A DNA stretch of 40,122 bases, from NCBI GenBank assembly GCA_946545645.1, contig CAMNNQ010000095.1:1-40122 (forward strand), read 5' to 3'. How positions within the stretch are numbered: the first letter of the stretch is position 1; the number at the start of each line of letters is the position of its first letter. The notes beneath the pieces were generated by a model. The model saw only the letters and a program-made list of their open reading frames with translations. It had not been told where the DNA came from and did no database searches. This DNA comes from an uncultured Clostridia bacterium. Its GTDB lineage: Bacteria > Bacillota > Clostridia > Oscillospirales > Ruminococcaceae. Positions 1 to 8,227 of this stretch are shown piece by piece. A program made the translations under genes and the position numbers.

Positions 1-10
1 GGGGGGGGGG
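1..10. other. Homopolymer of ten G at the window edge
   Basis: The window opens with ten consecutive G. They fall inside the argF frame, where the family usually has a Gly-Lys/Arg-x-Glu type sequence. A poly-G run at a contig end is typical of a sequencing or assembly artefact, so these bases should not be trusted. Confidence 0.6.
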
Positions 11-678
11 AGCCTGTTCAGGACACTGCCCGTGTACTCAGCCGTTATATTGATGGTATTATGATCCGTACCTTTGCACAAAAAGAAGTCGAGGATCTTG
101 CTAATTACGGCTCTATCCCGATAATCAACGGCCTTACAGATTTCTGCCACCCCTGCCAGGTGCTTGCTGACCTTATGACTATCCGCGAACATAAGGGGCG
201 CTTTGACGGCCTTAAAATGTGCTATATCGGAGACGGCAACAATATGGCTAACTCCCTGATCGTCGGCGGCCTTAAAGTTGGAATGAGCGTATCTATCGCC
301 TGCCCTGAGGGATACCGTCCGGATCCGGAAGTACTGAAATTCACCGAGCAGTTCGGAGACAAGTTCTTTATGACCGATATACCTCTTGAAGCTGCAAAGG
401 GCGCTGATGTACTCTTCACAGATGTTTGGACATCTATGGGCGAGGAAGCCGAGACAGAAAAGCGCAAGATAGCTTTCGCAGGCTATCAGATCAATGACGA
501 GATCATGGCAGCCGCCAATCCCGGTGCTATGGTACAGCATTGTCTCCCTGCACACCGCGAGGAGGAAATAACAGAAAAAGTATTTGAAGAACACGCCGAA
601 GAGATCTTCGACGAGGCAGAGAACCGTCTCCACGCACAAAAAGCTGTAATGGTAAAGGTAATGGCAAACGATCAGTAA
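1..678 (+). CDS. argF: Ornithine carbamoyltransferase, 5' end missing
   Basis: This enzyme transfers a carbamoyl group from carbamoyl phosphate to ornithine, giving citrulline in cytosolic arginine synthesis. The frame is open from base 1, so the N-terminal carbamoyl-phosphate domain is mostly outside the window. Visible family signatures are the DTARVLSRYIDG segment just after base 20, FCHPCQ in the hinge region, the ornithine-binding DVWTSMGEE, and the HCLPAHR motif carrying the catalytic cysteine. The first ATG in the frame (base 61) lies inside the conserved fold and is not the start. The first ten bases are all G and would encode three glycines that the family does not need, so they are probably not genuine. 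The next gene begins 10 bases after the stop and is likely co-transcribed. Confidence 0.95.
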   Translation, partial: GGGEPVQDTARVLSRYIDGIMIRTFAQKEVEDLANYGSIPIINGLTDFCHPCQVLADLMTIREHKGRFDGLKMCYIGDGNNMANSLIVGGLKVGMSVSIACPEGYRPDPEVLKFTEQFGDKFFMTDIPLEAAKGADVLFTDVWTSMGEEAETEKRKIAFAGYQINDEIMAAANPGAMVQHCLPAHREEEITEKVFEEHAEEIFDEAENRLHAQKAVMVKVMANDQ

Positions 679-687
679 GGTGATCTT

Positions 688-1425
688 ATGAGCGAATCCC
701 AAAAACCGCAAACACTGTCTGAGCTTCTTGCATTCTGCGATCAGAAGCAGCTCCCGCTGCGAAAAATGCGTTTTTTCATTGGGGAAGACTATCCCGAAGC
801 AAAAGCCTTCGGAATATTTCAAGACCCAGACGGAGACTTTGTCGTTTATAAAAACAAAGCCGACGGTTCCCGCACTGTCAGATACAAAGGTCCGGATGAA
901 TCTTTTGCTGTAAATGAGATCTATGATAAACTGAGAGATGAGATAGCAAAGCGTAAGCCTGCAAAAAGCAATACACACTCTGCCAGCAGATCAGCAGCCG
1001 AAACAGACATCCCGATCACAGACACAGCCTCCAAAAAAGGCGGCTCCGGCCTCAAATGGATACTTATCGCTGCAATGATCCTTATCCTGATTTTCATCCT
1101 ATACTCACAGATCGTCAAGCCAAAGCGCGGTTATTATCGAAACAATGACCGCTACTACTATTATTACGACGATGATTGGTATTATTACGATACCTACTGG
1201 AGAGAGATAGATGATGATGACCTCGGGTTTGAGGATTATGACAACTATTATCTCTCAGATACGTACAGTGACAATTACTATATCGGTGATTTTGAGGACA
1301 CCTATTTCTACAACGATCGCTCTTATTACGACGAAGATGATGACGACTGGGACGACGATGACGATTGGGACTATGATTTTGACGATTGGGATTACGATGA
1401 TACCGATTGGGACACTGATTGGTAA
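688..1425 (+). CDS. One-pass membrane protein with Asp/Tyr/Trp-rich C-terminal tail
   Basis: I do not recognise a named family. The 245-residue product has a soluble N-terminal region (about 1-90), a Ser/Thr/Lys linker (91-122), one membrane segment (about 123-141) followed by KPKR, then about 100 residues made almost entirely of Asp, Tyr and Trp with some Asn, Ser and Glu. The basic residues right after the helix and the missing signal peptide leave the topology open. If the tail is outside, it is a highly acidic and aromatic surface brush that could bind cations, glycans or the wall; that is inference. The start is supported by the upstream AAGGTGAT. It lies 10 bases after argF and ends just before a strong terminator, so it is probably the last gene of an arginine operon transcript. 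Confidence 0.75.
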   Translation: MSESQKPQTLSELLAFCDQKQLPLRKMRFFIGEDYPEAKAFGIFQDPDGDFVVYKNKADGSRTVRYKGPDESFAVNEIYDKLRDEIAKRKPAKSNTHSASRSAAETDIPITDTASKKGGSGLKWILIAAMILILIFILYSQIVKPKRGYYRNNDRYYYYYDDDWYYYDTYWREIDDDDLGFEDYDNYYLSDTYSDNYYIGDFEDTYFYNDRSYYDEDDDDWDDDDDWDYDFDDWDYDDTDWDTDW

Positions 1426-1434
1426 AACAGAATA

Positions 1435-1479
1435 AAGACAAAGGGTATCTTTCAGGTAATGAAAGATACCCTTTGTCTT
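1435..1479. terminator. Bidirectional intrinsic terminator between convergent genes
   Basis: A perfect 19-bp stem (1435-1453 with 1461-1479) encloses a 7-base loop, with A-rich and T-rich flanks on both sides. It sits between the stop of the Asp/Tyr-rich protein on the plus strand and the gatD stop on the minus strand, so it can end both transcripts. Confidence 0.9.
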
Positions 1480-1480
1480 A

Positions 1481-2236
1481 TCATTTCTTGGTTTGAAGGA
1501 GCCTTTTCAGCATTACACTGCGGCATCTGTTTTCAAGACCGTCATCAAGAGGCTCAAGAGAGACCGCAGAGCCTTGTTTGCGTGAAAGGCAATAGCTAAG
1601 AATATGATCAGCTAGCACTGGGTTTTTTGAGAGAAGCGGCCCGTGAAGATAAGTCGCTATCACATTTTTCTCGGTATAGCCTTCTGTCTCGGAGCCAAAC
1701 TTATTTCCGTTGCCGAAAATCACTTTCCCGAAAGGAGTGCTGACATTGTCTGTCATACCGCCGTGATTTTCAAAGCCGATTACTTTGTATTTCTCTCCTT
1801 CTATCTCCGTCTCTATGACTATATTTCCGATACAGCGCTTGCGTTTATCCGTCGATGCAACAGTATAGTAATCAAAAAGGCCAAGCCCGGGGATCTTCTG
1901 ACCGTTAGAATCCTTATAATACTGCCCCATAAGCTGGTAGCCGCCGCAGATCATAAGCAGAAAGACTCCGCTCTTATATGCATGGAGCAGTTTGTCCTTA
2001 CAGGAATTCAGATCGTCAGCGAGAAGCTGCTGCTCAAAATCAGCACCGCCGCCCAGATATATCAAGTCGTATGATGAGAAATCCGTCTTCTCCCCGTCTC
2101 CGATGGTGTACTGATCTCTAATAAAACCGTAACCGCGCATTTTCAAGCGATAGGATAGCAGCTCCATATTTCCGCTGTCGCCGTAAAGATCGAGCATATT
2201 GGGATACATATGAAGAACTCTCAGTGTGTCTTTCAT
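1481..2236 (-). CDS. gatD: Lipid II isoglutaminyl synthase, glutamine amidotransferase subunit GatD
   Basis: GatD releases ammonia from glutamine and passes it to MurT, which amidates the alpha-carboxyl of D-Glu in the lipid II stem peptide. The 251-residue product is a CobB/CobQ-like class I amidotransferase. It has the nucleophile in MICGGYQLMG (Cys97) and the conserved histidine in YLHGPLL (His198), as in the family, with no separate synthetase domain. It begins inside the last codons of murT (4-base overlap), which fits translational coupling of the two subunits. Its stop abuts the shared terminator. Length and motif spacing match known GatD proteins closely. Confidence 0.93.
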   Translation of the reverse strand: MKDTLRVLHMYPNMLDLYGDSGNMELLSYRLKMRGYGFIRDQYTIGDGEKTDFSSYDLIYLGGGADFEQQLLADDLNSCKDKLLHAYKSGVFLLMICGGYQLMGQYYKDSNGQKIPGLGLFDYYTVASTDKRKRCIGNIVIETEIEGEKYKVIGFENHGGMTDNVSTPFGKVIFGNGNKFGSETEGYTEKNVIATYLHGPLLSKNPVLADHILSYCLSRKQGSAVSLEPLDDGLENRCRSVMLKRLLQTKK

Positions 2237-3582
2237 TTACTGCTCTCCCCTTCCGTAAATCTCTTCAGCGCAGCTCTCGTAGGCTGCACTGCCGTATAAT
2301 TTGCTACTGCAAACTTTCTTCCTGTCGTAGAGAACAGCTCCTTGACAGCATCGTCGAGATCAGGCCGGACAACTATCTTATCCGCATCATATCCCGAACA
2401 TTTGATCCTTACTGCTATGTCATATGCTCTTCGCCCGCTGGTAACGACTCTGGTAACGTTATTGAAAACGCTGAAGTTTATATCCCAGATCCAGGAAACA
2501 TCATATCCGTCGGCCAGATTATCATTAAGGACAAAAAGCATTTCCTTCTCGCCCTCACATTCGTTTATCATACGGACAGTCATATTCGCTCCGACAGGAT
2601 TTTTAGCAAGATTGAGCATCAGCTTAGAGCCTTTGTATTCAAATGTCTCCATTCTTCCGTTATTGACACGGAAGCCCTTGAAGGTCTTACGGATGATCTT
2701 CTTGTCTATACCGTAAAGCTTGGCGACAGAATACACAGCGCAGAGATTATACATATAATATATAGTGCTGTCAGCAGTAATATACTTCTCACCGTCAGCA
2801 GTAAAGGAATGGTCAGCGAGATCTATATCGGTGAACCTTACATACGGACTGATCTTTCCGTATCCACACCCTGGGCAGGAAAAGCGGCCAATATGCGAAT
2901 ACTGATAGTATTCATATTTCAGCTCTTTGCCGCATCTCGGGCAGAACCTTCCCTCTCCGGCTTCATGGAGGGTATCAGTTGCAAATTTATACTTTTCGAC
3001 GCTGAAATACTTTACATTCGGATTATTGGGATTTGCGAGCCCAAGTCTTGCGACATTCGGATCATCGCCGTTAAGGATAAGATTCCCCTCAAAAGTCTCA
3101 CAGAACTTATTAACTTTCAGGATAAGTGTCTCGACTTCACCGTTGCGGTCAAGCTGGTCTCGGAAGAAATTGAGAACTACGAGAGTCTGTAATTTCAACT
3201 TAGAATATACTACCGGAACGTGAGATTCATCCGTTTCGAGTATCAGGTAATCTGCCTTTACACGGCCTCTGAAATTACAATGATTGAGCAGAAGCGAAGT
3301 GATACCCGTATCGAGATTGTTTCCCTCCGGATTAGTGATTATCTTAGCTCCTGTCCCCTTAAACATCTTTGCAATGAAATTGGTAACTGAGGTCTTGCCG
3401 TTAGTACCGGTAACAGCTATGATTGGGCAATCTATCTTGAATGCCTTGAGGCAGTTCTTGTTCAGAGTCCATAGCACCAGTCCGGGAAGATTACCGGCGT
3501 TTTTGCCGAAAAGGTGCAGGAGCCCGGAAATGATCTTGCCCAGCAAAATTGTAAAAAAATTTATGATAAACAATTGTTTCAC
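2233..3582 (-). CDS. murT: Lipid II isoglutaminyl synthase, Mur-ligase-like subunit MurT
   Basis: MurT is the ATP-dependent ligase subunit that, with GatD, converts D-glutamate of lipid II to D-isoglutamine at the inner membrane face. The product has a hydrophobic N-terminus (about 5-25), the Mur-ligase P-loop GTNGKTS (59-65), the LETDES segment (115-120), a Cys4 zinc-ribbon insertion (CPRCG at 214-218, CPGCG at 236-240) that is typical of MurT, and the C-terminal DUF1727 region that docks GatD. The longest frame starts at GTG 3582, but the GGAG just upstream is better spaced (8 bases) for a TTG three codons later (3573), so the exact start is open. It is the first gene of a murT-gatD operon driven by the promoter at 3612-3640. 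Confidence 0.94.
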   Translation of the reverse strand: MKQLFIINFFTILLGKIISGLLHLFGKNAGNLPGLVLWTLNKNCLKAFKIDCPIIAVTGTNGKTSVTNFIAKMFKGTGAKIITNPEGNNLDTGITSLLLNHCNFRGRVKADYLILETDESHVPVVYSKLKLQTLVVLNFFRDQLDRNGEVETLILKVNKFCETFEGNLILNGDDPNVARLGLANPNNPNVKYFSVEKYKFATDTLHEAGEGRFCPRCGKELKYEYYQYSHIGRFSCPGCGYGKISPYVRFTDIDLADHSFTADGEKYITADSTIYYMYNLCAVYSVAKLYGIDKKIIRKTFKGFRVNNGRMETFEYKGSKLMLNLAKNPVGANMTVRMINECEGEKEMLFVLNDNLADGYDVSWIWDINFSVFNNVTRVVTSGRRAYDIAVRIKCSGYDADKIVVRPDLDDAVKELFSTTGRKFAVANYTAVQPTRAALKRFTEGESSK

Positions 3583-3611
3583 TCCGTTTCATTATATTTC
3601 CGCTATTTAAT

Positions 3612-3640
3612 ATAGTACACTAAACCGACCGATTTGTCAA
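3612..3640 (-). promoter_or_regulatory. Sigma-A-type promoter for murT-gatD
   Basis: On the minus strand TTGACA (3640-3635) and TACTAT (3617-3612) are separated by exactly 17 bases. It points toward murT, about 30 bases away, and is divergent from the trkA promoter. Confidence 0.8.
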
Positions 3641-3685
3641 TAATAATCGCATCAGAGAAGATATTGCGCTTTGAGGGATCGCTCC

Positions 3686-3714
3686 TTGACATTGGGTAAC
3701 AAAAGTGGTATAAT
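3686..3714 (+). promoter_or_regulatory. Consensus sigma-A-type promoter for trkA-trkH
   Basis: TTGACA (3686-3691) and TATAAT (3709-3714) with a 17-base spacer match the housekeeping consensus perfectly. The trkA start lies about 45 bases downstream, leaving a short leader. Confidence 0.88.
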
Positions 3715-3759
3715 TTAATATATATCTGCAAATCTGTAAAGAAAGATGAGATAAAAATA

Positions 3760-5121
3760 ATGAGGATAGTTGTTATAGGAGCCGGCAAACTTGGCGGTAC
3801 TCTTGCCTCTCAGCTAGTCCAGGAGGGACATGACGTTACAGTCATCGAGAATAACCCCGAAGCCATCAAACGTCTTCTCAACTCTCAGGATCTTATGTGT
3901 ATCGAGGGAAACGGTGCAACTGCCAGTATGCAGGTCGAAGCCGGTATCAGGAAAGCTCAACTGCTGATTTCAGCCACCGGCCAGGACGAACTTAATATGC
4001 TTTGCTGCATCGTCGCAAGAAAGCTCGGCATAGAAAGATCAATCTGCCGCGTAAGAAATCCTGAATACTACAACCAGATCGATCTTATCAAAAACGATCT
4101 CGGTCTCTCTATGGTAATAAACCCTGAGCTCACAGCCGCCGGAGAAATAACCAGAGTCCTGGTATTCCCCGCAGCAGCTAAGGTCGAGGTGTTCGGCAAA
4201 GGAAAGATCGAACTCGTGCAGAACAGGCTCACGGAAAACTCGCCGCTCTGCGGACTGAGCCTTGCTGAGCTTTATAAAAAGCTGAAAATGCAGTTGCTCA
4301 TCTGCGCTGTTCTGAGAGACCAGGAAGTCTTTATCCCTAGCGGAGATTTTGTCCTGAAGCCAAACGATATAATCAACGTTGCCGCTACTCATACGGACTT
4401 GGAGCGCTTTTTCCGCCAGAATGGAGCCATAAATCTGAGGATCAAATCTGTCGTTATAGTCGGAGGCGGCAAGAGCGGGTTCTACCTTGCAAAGATGCTT
4501 TCCGACCTCGGGATGCGAGTTAAGGTCCTGGAAAAGAATTACCAGCGGTGCACCGAGCTCTGTGACCTCCTTCCCAAAGCAACCATTATCAACGGCGACG
4601 GAACAGATCAGGAGCTGCTGGTCGATGAAGGCATTGCTGATGCCGACGCATTTGTTGCACTCTCTAACATCGACGAAGAGAATATTATCATGTCCCTATT
4701 TGCCAAAAACAACTCGAATGCCAAGATAGTAACCAAAGTGAACCGAGAGACTTATGCTGAAATGGCTGGTATGCTGGGCCTTGATACGATAATCTCTCCT
4801 AAACAGCTTGCTAACGGCAGCATTCTCAGCTATGTCCGTTCCCTCGAGAATGCGTCTTCCGAAAGCAGGATCGAATCGCTGTATAATATCATCGGGAACC
4901 GTGCAGAGGCTATCGAATTCAATGTTAACGAAAAAATACAGGATCTTACCTCTAAGGAGCTCAGAGAACTCAAGCTCAAGAAGAATATCCTTATCTGCGC
5001 TATTATCAGAAAACGCCAGATTATTATTCCCAACGGGAGCGATAAGATCGAACCCGGCGATTCGGTCATCATTGTTACTAAGGAGCACCGCTTCTCGGAG
5101 CTCAAAGATATTTTGGAGTAG
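3760..5121 (+). CDS. trkA: Trk potassium uptake regulator TrkA
   Basis: TrkA is the cytosolic nucleotide-binding subunit that gates the TrkH potassium channel. The 453-residue protein has the full-length architecture of two RCK units, each a Rossmann TrkA_N domain followed by a TrkA_C domain. The first dinucleotide-binding glycine motif is GAGKLGG (residues 7-13) and the second is GGGKSG (near 235). The acidic residue ending the second strand of each fold (ENN, EKN) suggests NAD(H)/ATP-type ligand binding as in the family. It starts at ATG 3760 downstream of a purine-rich stretch and is followed after 10 bases by trkH, so the two subunits are made from one transcript. Confidence 0.95.
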   Translation: MRIVVIGAGKLGGTLASQLVQEGHDVTVIENNPEAIKRLLNSQDLMCIEGNGATASMQVEAGIRKAQLLISATGQDELNMLCCIVARKLGIERSICRVRNPEYYNQIDLIKNDLGLSMVINPELTAAGEITRVLVFPAAAKVEVFGKGKIELVQNRLTENSPLCGLSLAELYKKLKMQLLICAVLRDQEVFIPSGDFVLKPNDIINVAATHTDLERFFRQNGAINLRIKSVVIVGGGKSGFYLAKMLSDLGMRVKVLEKNYQRCTELCDLLPKATIINGDGTDQELLVDEGIADADAFVALSNIDEENIIMSLFAKNNSNAKIVTKVNRETYAEMAGMLGLDTIISPKQLANGSILSYVRSLENASSESRIESLYNIIGNRAEAIEFNVNEKIQDLTSKELRELKLKKNILICAIIRKRQIIIPNGSDKIEPGDSVIIVTKEHRFSELKDILE

Positions 5122-5131
5122 GTGACATCAC

Positions 5132-6595
5132 TTGAACAAAAAGCTTGTTTTTAATACACTTGCAAAGATGGGTGTCATCGAAGCCGCGCTTATGCTGCTC
5201 CCGACAGTGATCTCAGTTTATTACCGAGAGTATTCCTCCATGCGGGTATTTCTGATAGTAACTGCTCTCATGCTCGTTCTGGACATTCCCGCCCTGCTGT
5301 TTATCAAGCCGAAAGCCACAAATATCACCGCCAGAGACGGTATCGCTATCGCAGCGCTTGGCTGGATAATCCTATCTGTCTTCGGAGCGCTCCCCTTCTT
5401 CATAAGCAGGCAGATCCCTGATTTTACAGATGCTCTTTTTGAATCGATCTCCGGCTTTACAACCACCGGAGCATCGATCCTTGCAGATGTAGAAGCACTG
5501 ACCAAAAGTATGATGTTCTGGCGCTGCCTGACACACTGGATAGGCGGTATGGGAGTTATCGTGCTTACTGTTGCATTGCTCCCTTCTGACAAACGCTCCT
5601 CCGGACTTCAGCTCATGAAAGCAGAATGCCCCGGCCCGACAGTTGAAAAGCTAGTCCCGAAAGGCAAGCACTCGGCGATGCTACTTTATATCATATATGC
5701 TGCCCTGACTTTTATCATGATATTCTTCCTGCTTGCCGGAGGTATGCCGTTCTATGATAGTGTCTGCCATGCTATGGGTACTGCCGGAACAGGAGGCTTC
5801 AATGTTAAAAATGCAGGCCTTGCCTATTACAACAGCGCTTATCTCGAAGGCGTCGTTACCGTGTTTATGATCCTCTTCGGGATTAACTTTAATATCTATT
5901 ATTTCCTTATCCTTCGCAAATTCGTCGGTATCTATAAAAATACCGAGCTCAAGGTCTATCTCTGCACTATTTTTTCTGCTATTGCTATTATTATTTTCAA
6001 CACCATGCACTACGGCGTATATGATAAGTTCTCGAAGGCACTGCGATATGCCTCTTTCCAGGTAGGGTCTATAATGACTTCGACAGGATATGCGACCGCA
6101 GACTTTGATGCGTGGCCGTCCCTTTCAAAAACGATACTTGTACTTCTGATGTTTATAGGCGCCTGTGCAGGTTCGACAGGCGGCGGCTTTAAAGTCTCAC
6201 GAATAATAATCCTGGCTAAAACAGCCAAAAGAAGCCTGAGAAAAGCATTGCATCCAAAGTCTGTCAATATCGTCAGATCAGACGATAAACAGCTCGATAT
6301 GGAAACTGTCCATAGTGTGAGCAATTATCTCATTATCTATCTTGCGATATTCTTTATCTCTCTCATTTTGATCTCAATAAACAATATGGACTTCGGATCG
6401 AGCTTTACTTCTGTATCAGCCTGCTTAAACAATATCGGTCCCGGTATCGGTCAGGTCGGTCCGACCTGTAATTACGGCGGGCTCAATGATCTTTCAAAAT
6501 ATGTGCTCAGCTTCGATATGCTCCTTGGAAGACTTGAATGTCTGCCGATGCTGATGCTCTTCGCCCCTTCAATGTGGTTCAAAAAACTCTATTGA
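5132..6595 (+). CDS. trkH: Potassium transporter membrane subunit TrkH
   Basis: TrkH forms the potassium-selective pore in the cytoplasmic membrane and is gated by TrkA. The 487-residue, multi-pass protein shows all four degenerate selectivity-filter segments of the superfamily: TTTGAS (110-115), GTAGTGGF (216-223), STGY (317-320) and NIGPG (434-438). The conserved WIGGMGV segment follows the first filter. The start codon is TTG 5132 with GGTGA 6 bases upstream. It sits 10 bases after trkA, and together they make a complete two-component uptake system. A TetR-type regulator gene follows directly. Confidence 0.95.
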   Translation: MNKKLVFNTLAKMGVIEAALMLLPTVISVYYREYSSMRVFLIVTALMLVLDIPALLFIKPKATNITARDGIAIAALGWIILSVFGALPFFISRQIPDFTDALFESISGFTTTGASILADVEALTKSMMFWRCLTHWIGGMGVIVLTVALLPSDKRSSGLQLMKAECPGPTVEKLVPKGKHSAMLLYIIYAALTFIMIFFLLAGGMPFYDSVCHAMGTAGTGGFNVKNAGLAYYNSAYLEGVVTVFMILFGINFNIYYFLILRKFVGIYKNTELKVYLCTIFSAIAIIIFNTMHYGVYDKFSKALRYASFQVGSIMTSTGYATADFDAWPSLSKTILVLLMFIGACAGSTGGGFKVSRIIILAKTAKRSLRKALHPKSVNIVRSDDKQLDMETVHSVSNYLIIYLAIFFISLILISINNMDFGSSFTSVSACLNNIGPGIGQVGPTCNYGGLNDLSKYVLSFDMLLGRLECLPMLMLFAPSMWFKKLY

Positions 6596-6619
6596 TAACA
6601 AATGAAAGGATTGACAGTT

Positions 6620-7177
6620 TTGCAGCACACAAAAGAAGCAATCATAGAATGCACACTAAAATTTGCTGAGCAGAAGCCGATAAATAAGATCACAGTCAAA
6701 GATATCGTTGACAGCCTCGGGATAACAAGAAATACTTTTTATTACCACTTTCACGATATCTACCATGTCCTCACCTGCTATGTCGATGAGCAGATGAACT
6801 CGATAATCTCTAACAAAGATGTCGATCCTGAGACAGCGATCTTTAAATTCTTCGACCTAAGCGCCAGATATAAAAAAGTCTGGCTCAACATCTACAAAAG
6901 CCTTGGTCATGAGCGCACATCATTCTATATGACTAACAAGATACATGATATGATGATAATGACCATCTCCTCTAAATTTGATATAGATCTTATTTCAGAT
7001 ATAGATCTTGAAATAATCTGTGCATTCTACGAGGAGGCTCTGTTCGGGATATTCATCCGATGGATGAAAAGCGGCAAATTTCAGGACGAGGAATCTGTTA
7101 AAGAATCCTTGGAAAGGATAAAAGTTCTGTTTGACGGTCAGATCGAGCTGCTCATTGAGAAAAGTTTAAACAATTAA
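6620..7177 (+). CDS. TetR/AcrR-family transcriptional regulator
   Basis: The product is a small one-component DNA-binding regulator. Its N-terminal helix-turn-helix (about residues 10-50) contains the typical ITVKDIVDSLGITRNTFYYHF pattern ending in a recognition helix. The C-terminal ligand and dimerisation part resembles the DhaS-like TetR_C_8 type, with the late AFYEEALFGIFIRWMKSG segment. I prefer the TTG at 6620, giving 185 residues, because AAAGGA lies 9 bases upstream; the in-frame ATG at 6602 has no ribosome site. It could be co-transcribed with trkH. It also lies directly upstream of the fatty-acid operon and a palindrome at 7198-7220, so that operon, the trk genes or itself are candidate targets. 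The effector is unknown. Confidence 0.85.
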   Translation: MQHTKEAIIECTLKFAEQKPINKITVKDIVDSLGITRNTFYYHFHDIYHVLTCYVDEQMNSIISNKDVDPETAIFKFFDLSARYKKVWLNIYKSLGHERTSFYMTNKIHDMMIMTISSKFDIDLISDIDLEIICAFYEEALFGIFIRWMKSGKFQDEESVKESLERIKVLFDGQIELLIEKSLNN

Positions 7178-7197
7178 TCAATAATACAATTATTCGA

Positions 7198-7227
7198 GAG
7201 TGCACAAAATTTGTGCACTCGATTTTT
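7198..7227 (+). terminator. Palindrome with T-run: terminator and possible operator
   Basis: Bases 7198-7220 form an 11+1+11 perfect palindrome (GAGTGCACAAA, central A, then its complement), followed by GATTTTT. It can fold as a 10-bp hairpin with a U-tract and end the TetR transcript. It also has the length and symmetry of a TetR-family operator and ends 15 bases before the -35 box of the next promoter. Both roles are inferred. Confidence 0.6.
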
Positions 7228-7235
7228 ATTGTATG

Positions 7236-7264
7236 TTTACCCAAAGGGCCTATTATAGTACAAT
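7236..7264 (+). promoter_or_regulatory. Promoter of the fatty-acid kinase operon
   Basis: TTTACC (7236-7241) and TACAAT (7259-7264) are 17 bases apart. The first strong ribosome site, AAGGAGG at 7307-7313, lies downstream and serves the DegV gene. Confidence 0.65.
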
Positions 7265-7321
7265 ATTATATGTAGGGGCTTGTATATGCTCCCTCTTAAA
7301 AGAAATAAGGAGGAATCTATA

Positions 7322-8227
7322 ATGCGAAAGATCCAGATAGTTACAGACTCAACATCAGACCTGAATGGTGAGCTTCTGGAAAAATACGGTATAGACTACT
7401 GCCGTATGAGCACGGTACTTGACGGCAAAGAAACAGAGGCAACTCTTACTTGGGATAACTGCTCACCGGAAGATTTCTATCAGCTCCTGAGAGACGGAAA
7501 CAGGATAACTACAACTCAGGTGCCTGTCAGCGAATTTGTAAGAGTCTTCAATAAATATATCGACGAAGGCTGCGATATCATCTATCTCGCCTGCTCTAAC
7601 AGACAGTCAGGCTCGATCAATACAAGTATAGTTGTAGCAAAGGACGTTCTGAAGGAGCACCCCGAGGCCAAGATCGCTTGTATCGATGCGCTCCGTGCAG
7701 GCCCCGGAGAAGGTATGCTCGCTATTTATGCCGCTGAAAAAGCCGCTGCCGGTGCAGACTTCGACGAGCTGGTCGAAGATATCAAAAAACAGAGGCTCCA
7801 TATCAACCAGTTTATGACGATGTATTCGCTTGATTCCTTCAGACGCGCAGGAAGAGTTGAAAACTCCGAAGCATATCAGAGTAATCTTATGGCTGTAAAG
7901 CCTATTCTAATTGCCGATGCCAACGGCGCTCAGGTTCCTGTCAGAAAAGTTCGCGGAAGAGCCGCATCTCTCACAGAGATAGCCGATATGTTGGCTGAGG
8001 CTGGCGGAAACGATGCCACTCAGGGCGATACGATCTTTATCGGACACGCTGATTGCCTTCCGGAGGATGTTGAAGCTGTCAGAGAAAGGCTCAATGAGAA
8101 GTGCCCTGATAAGAAGGTCCTCGCTGTTTATATAGGGCCTATTGTCGGCGCTTCTGTCGGCCCTGACTGCATCGGCGTATGGGGCTGGGGCAATGAAGTG
8201 ACCTATAAAGCAGGGGAGGCTAAGTAA
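7322..8227 (+). CDS. fakB: DegV-family fatty-acid-binding protein (FakB-like)
   Basis: DegV/FakB proteins hold a free fatty acid and present its carboxylate to the kinase FakA for phosphorylation. The 301-residue product has the family opening VTDSTSDL (residues 7-14), a SNRQSGSINTS segment at the lipid carboxylate site, RRAGRV in the middle, and the GPIVGASVGPDCIGV ending. ATG 7322 is chosen because AAGGAGG lies 8 bases upstream; an in-frame TTG at 7280 falls within the leader. The stop overlaps the start of the FakA-like gene by one base, so a matched binding-protein/kinase pair is very likely. Which fatty acids it prefers cannot be read from the sequence. Confidence 0.88.
   Translation: MRKIQIVTDSTSDLNGELLEKYGIDYCRMSTVLDGKETEATLTWDNCSPEDFYQLLRDGNRITTTQVPVSEFVRVFNKYIDEGCDIIYLACSNRQSGSINTSIVVAKDVLKEHPEAKIACIDALRAGPGEGMLAIYAAEKAAAGADFDELVEDIKKQRLHINQFMTMYSLDSFRRAGRVENSEAYQSNLMAVKPILIADANGAQVPVRKVRGRAASLTEIADMLAEAGGNDATQGDTIFIGHADCLPEDVEAVRERLNEKCPDKKVLAVYIGPIVGASVGPDCIGVWGWGNEVTYKAGEAK

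Noticed and set aside
2224-3192. 322-codon open frame on the plus strand
   Set aside because: It lies entirely antisense to murT, which has clear motifs, and has no family features of its own.
7280-7321. Upstream TTG start for the DegV protein
   Set aside because: It is in the leader before a strong AAGGAGG that belongs to ATG 7322, and adds residues not seen in the family.
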